Source: Boesenbergia rotunda (Eukaryota > Streptophyta > Magnoliopsida > Zingiberales > Zingiberaceae). Taken from it: a DNA stretch of 64,000 bases. The translations under genes and the position numbers were made by a program. Positions within the stretch are counted from its first letter, which is position 1; the number at the start of each line of letters is the position of its first letter. The notes beneath the pieces were generated by a model. The model worked only from the letters and a program-made list of their open reading frames with translations. It was not told where the DNA came from and searched no databases. Shown here piece after piece: positions 11,901 through 22,856 of the stretch. The DNA is taken from NCBI GenBank assembly GCA_024364735.1, contig JAGFNQ010004756.1, positions 613,430-677,429 on the forward strand, in the 5' to 3' direction.

Positions 11901-12888
11901 TGAATCTGGTGATACACTCATAGTCTGTCTTTATGTTGATGATTTGATTTTCACCGGAAATAACTTAAAGTTAATCACAGAATTTAGAGAGGCTTTGGTT
12001 AGTAAATTTGAAATGACAGATATGGGCCTAATGAGTTATTTTCTCGGACTTGAAGTTATTCAGATGGATGATGGAATTTTTGTTTCACAAAAGAAATTTG
12101 CCTCTGACATTTTGAAAAGGTTTAGGATGGAGAGCTCCAAATCAGTTCCTACTCCTGTGATTGAAAAGATAAAGTTGTCCAAAGATGAAATTGGCAAAAA
12201 TACGAATATTACAGCAAATAAAAGCTTGATTGGGAGCTTAAGATATTTGGTTGCTACGAGACCAGATATTTCTTTTGGAGTTGGAGCACTTAGCAGGTTT
12301 ATGGAGAAACCAAAGGAGTCACATTGGGCTGCAGCAAAGCGAATTCTCAGATATGTCAAATGTACAATTAATGATGGAATTTTATATTTTACTAATAAAA
12401 CTGTGGAACTTGTTGGATATACAGATAGTGATTGGGCCGGAGATGTTGAGACTAGAAAGAGTACATCGGGATATGCTTTTCATCTAGGTTCAGCTATATT
12501 TTCTTGGTCTTCTAAAAAACAGCAAGTGGTAGCACTTTCAACAACAGAAGCAGAATATATAGCAGCAACAAATTGTGCTACGCAAGCAATTTGGCTAAGA
12601 AAAATTCTAGATTTTCTACAACACAGACAAGAAGACCCTACGATAATTTTCTGTGATAACAAGTCAATAATTGCATTATCTAAGAATCCAGTTTTTCATG
12701 GTCACAGCAAGCATATAGATATCAAGTACTATAAAATCAGAGAATGGGTTGCAGAAAAACAAATCAATATCGAGTATTGCCCTAGTGAATGTCAAATTGC
12801 AGATATCTTTACAAAATCTATGAAGACGGAGACTTTTCTCAAGTTGAAGAAGGCAATTGGGATGACTAACATTTGTGACTTGGTTTAA
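8924..12888 (+). pseudogene. R2 gag-pol polyprotein, broken by one frameshift and two stops
   Basis: Frame 8924-10438 holds a UBN2-type Gag (residues about 55-175), a Gly/Arg-rich linker, the knuckle CYNCGKYGHKIADC (about 258-271), the protease motif FLDTGCSNH (Asp 316), and the GAG-pre-integrase segment LWHMRFGH with CEICLIGK. A 1-nt deletion near 10435 shifts the frame. Integrase follows (FIDDLSR, RTDRGTEY, TPQQNGVAERK) and is cut by TAA at 10699-10701. TGA at 11437-11439 stands for a Trp codon just before RT. RT (DVKSAFLNG, YVDD at 11932-11943) and RNase H (YTDSDWAGD, FCDNKSII, KHIDIKYYKIRE) are intact to 12888. All catalytic residues seen are normal, so only these three lesions stop function. 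Confidence 0.92.
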
Positions 12889-12895
12889 GAGAGGC
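12887..12895 (+). other. R2 polypurine tract
   Basis: AAGAGAGG-type purine run immediately before the 3' LTR, the plus-strand primer position. It also overlaps the end of the RNase H frame. Confidence 0.6.
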
Positions 12896-12897
12896 TA

Positions 12898-13181
12898 TGT
12901 TGTATTATTTAAATCAAGTCAAATTAAGATAAAATATATCCCTATTTTAATGGATATGCTTTGTATAAATGAATGGCTAAGGTTAATTTAGATGCATAAT
13001 TTTAGGGATGAATTAGTTTTTCTTACTACTATATAAAGGCATGTATAACCTATGCTTGTAATTAAGTTTTTCATTTGCAATAAGCATTACATCATCTCCA
13101 CTATTTTATTTTGTTTTTTTCTCATCTAAGTTGTTGCTATCGAGTGTTCTCCTTTGTCTCTTCCTAATTTAAGTGCTATCA
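12898..13181 (+). repeat. R2 3' LTR
   Basis: 284 bp, same length as the 5' LTR, differing at about five positions by eye. It is followed by the target duplication TATTA. Confidence 0.9.
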
Positions 13182-13186
13182 TATTA

Positions 13187-15063
13187 CCTATAATATGTGG
13201 AGACATCAGGGAGTCAAACTTTTCCGTCGATGTGAATTTTCGAAGAAGATCAGTCTATTATATCTAGAGTAACTTTTATTTGTCGAGCGACTCTTCCACT
13301 CGACATCGTCGGTTTACTAAGGCTAATTTTTGTCGCCACTTGGTATCACCTAAAATTGATTGGGAAGAGGATCATTTGGCTTTTTTATTTTCCATAATAA
13401 ATTTATTTTATTAATTAAATTTTAAAATATATATTAATTAATTTGTGTGTGTAATTTTTAACTTTTTAAATATATTGTAATTGTAATTGTGATTGTATTT
13501 TTTTTTATTTTAATGGCCTAAATGAAATAAAAGATGATTTTACTCCTCCTAGACATTCCTCATTGTCTGTCCTCAGATAAAATTAAAAGAGATAAATTAC
13601 CTGCACCTCTTAAATAAGAGAGGTTTAATTCTTAATTAAATGAACCCTCCAGAATCATTCCTTATCTAATAAAATAATTTTGTCAGTATCAACGATGTTA
13701 CACCGTGAAGGCAATATATAAAAAACTGTATATGTTCACCCAAATTTGACAAAATTATCACGTTCGTCATCCCAATACGTTAATTATAATATCTGAATTA
13801 ATAATCTTCATACATGAAAATACTAAATTAATTATCTTTTACCACATCAAGAAACCCTTGAGACTATAATACAATGATAGAATAATTAGTTAATATCTTA
13901 GATATTTATGATTCGATATTTAATTATGACGTATTTTGTAAGAATTTTTTTTTAAATGAAATGTGAATCATAGGGAGACTGCTTATCATAAATTTTTTGA
14001 TTTATTTTGATGATTAATAAAAAATTTTCATTTAATTGAATTCATCACGAATCATCTAATATCTCTAATATTTTCTTTAACACATCAAGAAATGTATGTG
14101 TTTTACAACTGGATCGCAACGACTGGAGCTTCTCAAATATAAAATTAAATTTGCTTGGTTTGGATCTACCCTATCACATGCTCCACTAGCGGTGCACATA
14201 AATCGAGTCGAGCTTTTTGAATATGTTTAAAAAATATTTGATTCATATGTAAAATAATAAATTGGAACTAATTCTAATATGTTTAATAATTTTTTAGAAT
14301 CGAATTTAAATTTATAATATCTTATTCGATATTTTATAAATCATAAACTAAACTCTAATTATTTCTAAACAATTTTAATTTAAATACGTTAAAAATAATT
14401 CTAAACTTATTTATATTTAATTTGAACTAAGCTTATTTATATTTTAAAATTTTAAATTAAATTCGAATATTATATATTTTTAAATTAAAATTTATATATT
14501 AATATGTTATTCAATTTGTTTGCCCTCTGCACCCTCAATTATATTCTTGATCCACGTGTCATAATTGACTCTGCCTAATAACATTCACGAACATATTTAT
14601 AAATCATATTTATTAATCAAATTCAGATTAACATATTAAATAAATAAATAAATTTTAAAATAAATAAATAAGATTGTATTATCAAATTTAATAAATAATT
14701 AAATAAATTTATAATATAAAGTTTTAAATAATTAAATTAAATTAAATTAAGAATACACTTCAACCAAGTTGAAAAACACAAAAAAAAAATAATCAAAACA
14801 AATTTAAGCAATTATTTTAATACTAATTTAAGTTAATTAAATTATCTCATCAAATAAATTTAAACATCAATTCCACCTAACTTTACAATCATTCATTAGT
14901 CTGACTCATACATTGGACCCATCCCACTCCGACTAGAAATCATGAGCTTTCGGACGTTGACCGTCTAACCACTCAATCATAAACTGCAACTCCTTCACAT
15001 CTCCTTCTTCCTCAACCCTCCTCCTCTGCTTCTCCCTCCCTCCCTCCCTCTTTCCTCTCTGCC
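13187..15063. other. AT-rich intergenic DNA, no gene recognised
   Basis: Long AT-rich stretch with TAAAT-type simple sequence (14200-14830) and no coding signal on either strand. The last 180 bases (CT-rich, with TTGACCGTC at about 14957) are the likely promoter and leader of the microprotein gene at 15064. Confidence 0.45.
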
Positions 15064-15231
15064 ATGGGGAAATTTTGCTGCGCCACCGAAGAGGAGGAAA
15101 ATGGCGGCGGCCTCGGCATCGACATGACTGGATTTCTCGTCGCCGCATTCATCGCTCTGGTGCTGCTTCTTCTCTGCTCCCAACAACCTCGCCGGCGCAC
15201 GATGGTCACCGTTTGTCCCGGCCGCTGCTAA
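15064..15231 (+). CDS. Putative 55-aa single-pass membrane microprotein
   Basis: One exon. It starts MGKFCCATEEEE after a CT-rich leader with GCCATGG around the ATG, a good plant start context. An acidic N-terminus and a Gly run are followed by one hydrophobic helix (about residues 21-38, MTGFLVAAFIALVLLLLC). A basic patch (QQPRRR) and a short Cys-containing tail (VCPGRC) then end in TAA. The positive patch after the helix suggests the C-terminus faces the cytosol. High GC and codon-like composition set it apart from the AT-rich surroundings. I do not recognise the family; small Cys-flanked membrane proteins like this are common in plants. The opposite-strand open frames here look like shadows of its GC-rich sequence. 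Confidence 0.55.
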   Translation: MGKFCCATEEEENGGGLGIDMTGFLVAAFIALVLLLLCSQQPRRRTMVTVCPGRC

Positions 15232-16413
15232 ACGACATGTTAATTTCCTCTTAATTTGCTTGCTATAAATTAAGTAAACTGTGGTTGATCTGGATATATG
15301 AAATTCGACGTCGATACCGTCGTCGCGCGGTTTAAAGTTTATGTTTTTGATGGCGATGGAAAGATGAAAACAGAAGAGATCTGATGAATCTTTGTTCGGT
15401 GTTCATCAAATTAATTGAATATAATCGATTATATATAATTTCTGATTAATTATTTAGAAGGAGAGAGAGATCCCGGGAAGGATGGATTAGTGGTTAAGGT
15501 TTCTGGTATCCTCGAGTCTGAATCAGGGAGGGGAAGGGAAGAGGTGGAAAGGGAAAGAGTCAAAACCTGTTTTTGTTGAGGAAGAGGAAAAAACCTGTTT
15601 TTCACTTATGGTATGTTCATTGGAGGCACAGATCAAGTATAAATATCCTTCATCAAGAAATGAATTTTAACAGAACCTCCAGCCTTCATACTCAGGTTCG
15701 TGCTTCCCTTGAGCGTTGTTGTCATTAGGTCCGGAATTGATTCTTAACCGACACAAAATGTTTTGTTGATTGTCTAACTCCATTTTTTGTATTCATTGTT
15801 AATGTTGGATGAAATCTTTTATAATTTACTTCTCTTTCAAACAGTAGCGGCTCATTCTAAAGGAGTCACCGAGATAACGATTTTACTTTTTACAATCAAT
15901 AGTTCAGATATTCCCATTTGAGTGATTACCAGATTCCTAACATTACTAGTTGGTAAACATGTGCTAACTATTTAAGACACATAATCATTAAAAAAAATTA
16001 AAAATTCCAATTCGGTTGGGTTGAATTTGACTACCGAAGCCGAGAGTTTAAAATTTTTAATTAGACTCTCTTTCCCTCTCAAGTCCCAATTTAATCTAAA
16101 GTTTCATTATTTCATTTTTCGATGGATTCAATCGATATTTTATTAATTTAAAGTTTCATTATTAATTTAATTTAATCTAAAGTTTAAATACTTAATACAT
16201 TAATTATAAATTAATACATTATAAATTCAGCATTTTACTAATTTGGTTTTAAATACGAAGATGAGATGTGTTCACGGCACTTCGCCTCCTAACAAATATT
16301 ATTAATACGGGAAGGCAAGCATTCTTCAAAGAATATTCGGTTATCCTACTTGTTGGCGAAGCTACATGTAGTCGCCGTGGAGTGTCTGATTTCGCAGCCG
16401 TCGGCGATACTGG
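15232..16413. other. 3' region of the microprotein gene and promoter of the phosphatase gene
   Basis: No further coding sequence is supported. Possible TATA elements for the downstream gene are the ATTATAAATT motifs at about 16203-16226. The short open frame at 16268-16468 overlaps the phosphatase start in another frame and has no recognisable features. Confidence 0.4.
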
Positions 16414-17488
16414 ATGGGGCGAGCTCACCCTCCCATCACCTTCCCCCTCCTCTTCTTATGCTTCCTAGTGAGCACTCTTTTCACCTTGTCCGATAGCCGG
16501 CGCCCGGATCCGCTCCTCCCCCTTCCGAACGCGAATCCGCTCCGGTTCTCTGCTGATGGATCGCCCTTCAAGATCGCGCTCTTCGCCGATCTCCACTATG
16601 GCGAGAATGCGTGGACGGACTGGGGCCCGACGCAGGACGATAACTCCGATCGAGTCATGTCGGCGGTGCTCGACGCGGAGGATCCAGGTCATAGATCTAA
16701 TAGTTCTTCACAGTAAACGGCTTAATATTAACCTTTCGTAGAATGCAGTCTTCACATAAGCTTGCTTTTTAGCATGCCTCCGTTCTCATGAAGGAGGCAT
16801 GAGTACTATGTTTGGGCATTGTGTGATTCACACAAATTATTATTATAGCATCAATTGCGTTGATATAGAGCCAATAAACCTTTTGCTGATTTCTTAGTCT
16901 TCTGAAATGAATGCAAATGAGCAAATTTAACAAGCGGGAGAGGGAAGAAAAGGAACTTTTTTCTTTAATAGGATTTATGATTATCGTCAAGCTCACTAGA
17001 GAATCTTATTATCCGATGACCAAATGAAAAGAAAGAAAAGTAAAAGAGGGTATGCTAAAAGAAAAACAATTAAAGTTGGTAGAGAAGAGAGAAGTGGTAA
17101 GGGAAGAGGAAGAGAATTACATTTATATATGGAAACTTGAATGATAAAATTTAGCATCGTCTTATAATTGTGTATGTTGAAGTCTTGCAAAATTTAAATA
17201 CGAAGATGATGGATTTATTTGTGCAATAGTTGGCTGCTATGGTGCTTGACAGCAACTTCCAATATATTCTGTGAAATGAAGATAAATATTGTCATTTTCG
17301 TTTGGACTTTGGAGTGTGGTGTTTTGTGATTCATAGTTATCTCAATATATTGTTTCTCAAACTTAGTGTTAAAGTTTTTTGCGTGTGTACTTTGTGCAAA
17401 AACTGTTCTTATTTCATGATCTTTGAAAACCCTTCCTTTTTTTTTTTTGATTCATAGTATTTGTTTTTCTGTTAAACTTCATGTTATA

Positions 17489-17529
<41 letters not shown>

Positions 17530-20124
17530 GAACTGATCTCCTGCGGACTGTGTGCGGACCGCATACGTGGCACCCACCTGATCGGTCAACCTGACTGATC
17601 AGGCGAGGGCCACGTATGTGATCCGCAGGAGATCAATTATATATATATATATATATTATATATATATATATATAGTTTCGATACACCGCTAATCTTATGC
17701 CTCGCATCCTGTGCACATCAATTTTTTTTGTTTGATTTATTTTGTTTCATATTATAATTCAACTGTTAAATTTTAAAAAATAAAATCTTAAATGACATAA
17801 TCGCAAAAAAAAAAAAAATCAAAAAAAAAAAAAGAAACTGCGCTGCATGCACATGTCCGTGGTGGAAGTCCGCAGGGACGGTCCGCAGTTCGTGTGTGTC
17901 TAGTATTTATTTGCTTTTACATGTACAACTTTGTGCCTAATATGTACGATCGATTCCCACATATTTATCTAGGGTGTGGTACATGCTTTGGCTTTCCATT
18001 CAGCTCCACTATTTATTGAAGCTGAATGAAAAACTCTGCTCTACTCGTATTTGTGGGGTTGATCGTCATTTATGAAGTTTCAAACTTCCATAATTGCAGA
18101 CTTTGTTATTAACCAGGTTGGGCTTAATTGCAGACTTTGTGATCTACTTGGGGGATGTTATTACTGCGAACAACCTACCAATTACTAATGCATCCTTGTA
18201 TTGGGATAGGGCTCTTTCATTAACAAGAAACAAAGGGAAACCTTGGTCTACTGTGTTTGGCAATCATGATGATGCTCTATTTGAGTGGCCATCTGAGTGG
18301 TTTTCAGCAACTGGTATTCCGCAGGTCAATTGTCCGTCAGCAAATGTGCCATTTTCAGGTAAAACGGGCCAGAAAGTTTTCATATTTTCTGCCACGCTTT
18401 TATCTTAAGTCAATTCATTTAACAGTACTAGCAAAATTTGTCAATCAAAAAAGTTTAGTTCAGTCTATCAGAGAAGTAGTTCTAGAACAGTAAATCACAA
18501 CTTGTTTCTACCTGTAACCTTATAGCATATCTTAAGTGTCTGTAGATGGAGTGAAATATGGGAAGATAGTTTTTACTGGAAGCATATTAATCTGCATGCC
18601 ATGACATGCAGGAGATACTGATTGCAGTTTTAAGGGAAGAACAAGAATCGAGTTGATCAGTACTGAAATTAATAACAATGTGTTATCTCGGACCACCAGT
18701 GGTCCTAAAGCCCTTTGGCCTAGTGTTTCGAACTATGTATTACAAGTGTCTTCCTACAAAGATCCAATGCTTCCGGCTGTATTTTTCTATTTCCTAGATT
18801 CGGGTGGTGGTTCATACCCAGAAGTTGTATCTAAGGCTCAGGCCAAATGGTTCCAGAGGGAATCACAGAGGATCAACCCAAACATCAGGTACACGGCAGA
18901 ATGCCTTTGCTTTAAGTTCTAATATGAATTTTATGCTTGGTAATTTTGATTTGCAGCATTCCGGAGGTTGTCTTTTGGCATATACCGAGTAGGGCTTACC
19001 AGAAAGTAGCTCCTCTGCCTACTACTCAAATTCATACACCATGTGTTGGTTCTATCAACAAAGAAAAGGTGGCTCCCCAAGAAGGAGAATGGGGAATCAT
19101 GGATATCCTTGTATCAAGGGCTTCTGTTAAGGTACCGAAACATCATATACAAAATAGGTCTCAATGCATTACTAATGTTAATGTTTTTTTTTAAATTGTC
19201 ATTTACATTAAAACCTAACTAAACTTAGGCTAAAAGGAAACTTTTACTAATCTAAAAGGAAAATTCTAAATTTGTAATATAATTTGTCATGCTTTATGAA
19301 TCTAAGTGAAGCAATATGCACCTAGCAAGATATAAAATGCTTAGACCAGTGTGTGAAGTCGCAGGAAAAGATGAAATAAAAAATACTTACATTTGATAGC
19401 TATTAGGTATAACTTCAATAGGGGATTGAATAGGAGAAAGCAACTTGAGATGGTATCAAATGTCGATAAGTTAAAACTATTGGAGTGAAGATCTACCAGG
19501 TAGAGGAAGATACAAGAAACTATTAGTTAATGTATAAAAATTATTTAGTTGATCTGAACTACTAGTAATATAGCTGAAGAATTCATGGAATTGAAAGAAA
19601 ATATCCTATAACATTGTATTTCAGAAAGAATAATTATATGGATTATGAACTCGAAACAAAAAAAAAAATCCTAAACACATTTAAATGATATGTAAATAAC
19701 AGTCTAAGTGTAGAGGTAGAGTGATGCTTTACTTGCGTCTAATGATAGTTAGAAATCTAAAAGAAATGAATCTATACTTCTTTTGCCTATTGATATTTAT
19801 AAATTTAAAAGAAATGAATCTCTATTATTAGTTTGTGGGTGACTATAGTAGCAAATGACTTTCTTGTTTCATATTTGGGTCTTTGTTTAGCTCCTATTCC
19901 CCATCTTGCAGGCAGTTTTTGCTGGCCACAACCATGGATTGGACTGGTGCTGCCCTTACGAGAGTCTGTGGTTGTGCTTTGCTCGCCACACCGGTTATGG
20001 AGGATACGGAAATTGGCCAAGAGGATCAAGGATCATTTCGATAGATGAACAGCCATTCTCGATCACTTCTTGGATACGAATGGAGGATGGAACTGAACAC
20101 AGCCATGTTGTCTTGACCCCGTAA
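16414..20124 (+). CDS. PAP28-like: Probable inactive purple acid phosphatase, PAP28-like, five exons, 387 aa
   Basis: Exons are 16414-16687, 18134-18358, 18612-18888, 18957-19131 and 19912-20124. All introns are GT…AG and phases agree throughout, giving 387 codons plus TAA. A hydrophobic N-terminus (about residues 8-25) is a likely signal peptide, so the product is secretory. Metallophosphoesterase ligands are in order: DLH (D59, H61), GD (D99), GNHDD (N135, H136), FWHIP (H267) and GHNHG (H323, H325). The GDxxY Tyr of classical purple acid phosphatases is replaced (GDVIT), hence the 'inactive' label used for this clade. Other family hallmarks are LDSGGGSYPEV and RHTGYGGYGNWPRGSR. The length matches the Arabidopsis PAP28 group from memory. 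Substrate and true activity are unknown. A Copia relic begins about 150 bases after the stop and may supply the 3' end. Confidence 0.93.
17484..17674. mobile_element. (TA)n-flanked hairpin element in phosphatase intron 1 (Micron-like MITE)
   Basis: Two (TA)n tracts (about 17484-17525 and 17638-17674) flank a near-palindrome of 102 bases. The outer arms TGATCTCCTGCGGA (17534-17547) and TCCGCAGGAGATCA (17622-17635) are perfect complements. Inner arms around GCATACGTGGC and GCCACGTATG also pair. MITEs nested in TA microsatellites are known in rice as Micron; the assignment here is an inference. It lies far from the splice sites. Confidence 0.6.
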
Positions 20125-20274
20125 ATTGCTAGGGTAATTGCTTGTTTAAGAACAAAGTAACTAAGGCCGTCAATTGTTATATGTGCTCATTGCAAAACTA
20201 CAAAGCCATTGCATTGTCCATAAAATCCTAGTTAGCCTTGTAAGTTAGATATCTCGGATAACATTAGATGGTCA

Positions 20275-20564
20275 AAATGGAGAACAGCGTTTTAAGTTTG
20301 TGTGGATTGTGTCTCCTATTAAAGTAATATAAATAGAGAGAAGAAAAGAGTTAACAAAATAATTTTCTTGATTGAATAACTTATTCATGAGATATACAAT
20401 TTATAATTTATAAAAGTTTTAGAATGCTTAGTCAAATAAAAAATTAATAAAAAAATTATTAATTAATAGATTCATAAAGAATCTATTAATTAATAGATTA
20501 ATAAAGAAAATGTCTAATCTAATAATCATAATATAAATTTGATTTGGCTCGGTCAAAAATCTCA
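20275..20564 (-). repeat. R3 3' LTR, degenerate
   Basis: On the minus strand this starts TGAGATTTTTGACC and contains TCTATTAATTAATAGATTC and TTTTTTATTTGACTAAG blocks. These match, with divergence, the LTRs of R6 at 26840 and 28851. It is therefore the 3' LTR of a diverged Copia relative. The far boundary near 20275 is approximate. Confidence 0.6.
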
Positions 20565-20928
20565 TTAAATAATTATTCTCTTTTAGCCCCCGACAAATTT
20601 AACGGGAGATCTCTGATGTTGAGTTTGCATGATAGTCTGCTAAAACGTTGTCTGGATAATGACTTGGTAAATATATTAACAATTTGATCTTATGCAGAGA
20701 TATAAGAAATAGATAATTGTTTGCTTGTCATGCGCTCTCGAACAAAATGATAGCGAAATATTCTTTTCACACATTTCCAATTTTGTTCAGTGGGAGTATA
20801 CATGAACTGCCAATCATGATTTACTGCAAACTTAATATCAGGGCGTGTGATAATAACATACTGTAAAGCTCCAACAATACTTCGATAAACTTGGGGATCA
20901 ATCATCACCGAAGAGGAAGAAGTTGTAA
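20565..20928 (-). pseudogene. R3 pol fragment: RT C-terminus and RNase H end
   Basis: The minus-strand frame has VYRSIVGALQYV and ITRPDIKFAVN, the end of a Copia reverse transcriptase. It then jumps by an internal deletion to HFVRERMTSKQLSISYISA and, past a stop, an FTKSLSRQRF segment, the end of RNase H. The rest of the RT is at 30587-31319, on the other side of inserted LTR R4. It is a dead relic. Confidence 0.75.
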
Positions 20929-21405
20929 TGTTAAATTCGTAAATAGGAGGGCTTTTCTGCAAAATGCCCCTAAAATATATATTTAAAACCCTAACAATTC
21001 CTCTCATAATCACCTCTCTCGTTTTCTTCCACCCCAAAGTTGCACGACACCCCTCTTCCTTCCCCCTCATCGCGAACTACCACAGCCTCCTCATTCCTCT
21101 TCGCAACCCACGCCCGAGTGATTCCCATCTCCACGTGATTCCTATTCTTCTCCCTTTGATTCGTGATTTCTCCTCTCTTCTCCACTTTCCTTTCTCTCCC
21201 GATTGCATTCCCTCGGTTTTGGACGGGCAATCAGAGTTCGGTGGAGACGACAGCAGTTGTGAGCGGTGACCCTTCTCCTTGCCGAGATCCAGCGCCCCTT
21301 GCCGATGTTTCGCAGCGGGTAAGAGCTTCTTGCTGTTGTTTAGGTGATGTTTTGTGTAGATCGATAGGAAAGGGAGTTCGAATTTCTATTGGGTTTGCTT
21401 TGTTC

Positions 21406-22797
21406 TATAAGTAACCCAGGTGGATTTTGATGTGGTTGACCGGGTCAAGTTAAATCTTGTTGGTTTTTAATCCCTGTGTCTAAGTGTGCAGGAGCATAGG
21501 AGTGCAGGAAGTCAAGCGGAAGACGCAGCTGTCGAGAAGGATGACACAGGAAGGGAGCCGACGAGCTTGGTGCATTCGAGGAACGCGGAGGTCTGCAGTA
21601 GAGTACGTCGGTGGAGCTAGAAGGATGCGCCGACGTCCGAGACACGAGAAGCCGGGAGGAAGCCAAGCGGAAGACGCAGCTGTCGAGAAGGATGACACAG
21701 GAAGGGAGCCGACGAGCTCGGTGCATTCGAGGAACGCGGAGGTCTGCGGTAGAGTACGTCGGTGGAGCTAGAAGGATGCGCCAACGTCCGAGACACGAGA
21801 AGTCAAGCGGAAGACGCAGCTGTCGAGAAGGATGACACAGGAAGGGAGCCGATGAGTTCGGTGCATTCGAGGAACGCAGAGGTCTGCGGTAGAGTACGTC
21901 GGTGGAGTTAGAAGGATGCGTCGACGTCCGAGACACGAGAAGCCGGGAGGAAGCTCGCTCGAGGAGAAGGCCGGAGGAGGGTTCGAGGGCTGGAGCTAGG
22001 AGGATGGCACATGAAGTCAAGCGGAAGACGCAGCTGTCGAGAAGGATGGCATAGGAAGGGAGCCGACGAGCTCGGTGCATTCGAGGAATGCGGAGGTCTG
22101 CGGTAGAGTACGTCGGTGGAGCTAGAAGGATGCGCCGACATCCGAGACACGAGAAGCCGGGAGGAAGCTCGCTCGAGAAGAAGGCCGGAGGAGGGTTCGG
22201 GTGAGCCCAACTCTGGAAGGCTTGAAAATCACCCAAGAAAGCCCGTTGGAGACTGGTCAGCAAGTTGGCATAGGGGTGCCCGAGCACTCGGGCGCCCCTG
22301 TGCATACAAGCGCCCGAGAGCCGATTTTTATTCGCCAACCAACAGTTTGTGAACGTTGCGCTTCGGATAACCCTCAAGCCACGTGTCAGGTGCCCTCAAG
22401 CACCCGGGCGCCCCCTATAGTGTCACGTTAGCATTTGGATAGAATAGACTGGGCCTATAAATAGGCCCCCAGAGCTCAATTCCATTTCACTCATCAATTG
22501 TAAATGATTTTCATTCTGTTTTTTATTATTTTTTTGAGATGTTCTACGTATAAGAGGCTTCTCCGTCCGAAAAATTTATTCGGGAGAATCGAGTCATATT
22601 TTGCCTTGGATTAGCAACCTCCTCAGTTGTAAACCAAGTAAAATTCAGTTGTCTCTTTCTTTTCAATATTGTTTTATTTTTGATGTTATTTGTTATTGTT
22701 TGAAATAACTAACATCTTTGTTTAAGAAAAATAAAAGATTTTGTTTTTATTTTCATGGGCAATTCACCCCCTTCTTGCCGACCAACGATCATCGTCA
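21406..22797 (+). repeat. R5 5' LTR with expanded internal tandem repeat
   Basis: 1392 bp against 880 bp for its partner. The excess comes from an imperfect tandem repeat of about 140-215 bases whose copies start with GAAGTCAAGCGGAAGACGCAG-like sequence near 21507, 21658, 21799 and 22013. A TATA box TATAAATA is at 22456-22463. One palindromic pair with GGGCGCCCC lies before it. Confidence 0.8.
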
Positions 22798-22799
22798 AT

Positions 22800-22811
22800 T
22801 GATATTAAAGC
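22800..22811 (+). other. R5 primer-binding site (degenerate)
   Basis: TGATATTAAAGC, three mismatches from TGGTATCAGAGC, just after the 5' LTR. Confidence 0.55.
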
Positions 22812-22856
22812 CAGGACGCTCTAGAAGGACTAACTGCCATTTAAAGCAATTACAAA

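Larger units (their letters stand above)
8594..13181 (+). mobile_element. R2: complete Ty1/Copia retrotransposon
   Basis: Two 284-bp LTRs (8594-8877 and 12898-13181) start TGTTGTATTA and end GTGCTATCA. They flank a primer-binding site, gag-pol and a polypurine tract. The 5-bp target duplication is TATTA (8589-8593 and 13182-13186). I counted five substitutions between the LTRs (about 98% identity), so the insertion is recent. Gene order gag, protease, integrase, RT, RNase H is Copia. One frameshift and two nonsense codons break the polyprotein. Confidence 0.95.

Noticed and set aside
16268..16468. Short open frame upstream of the phosphatase start
   Set aside because: Overlaps the signal-peptide region in another frame and has no features of its own.
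18094..18133. Alternative start of phosphatase exon 2 at the first AATTGCAG
   Set aside because: It gives a premature stop within about 35 codons and loses the conserved DFVIYLGD block.
21445..22377. 310-codon open frame on the minus strand in the R5 LTR
   Set aside because: It is a repeat-driven open frame: the tandem units of the LTR lack stops in this phase. It has no recognisable domain and disappears in the shorter partner LTR.
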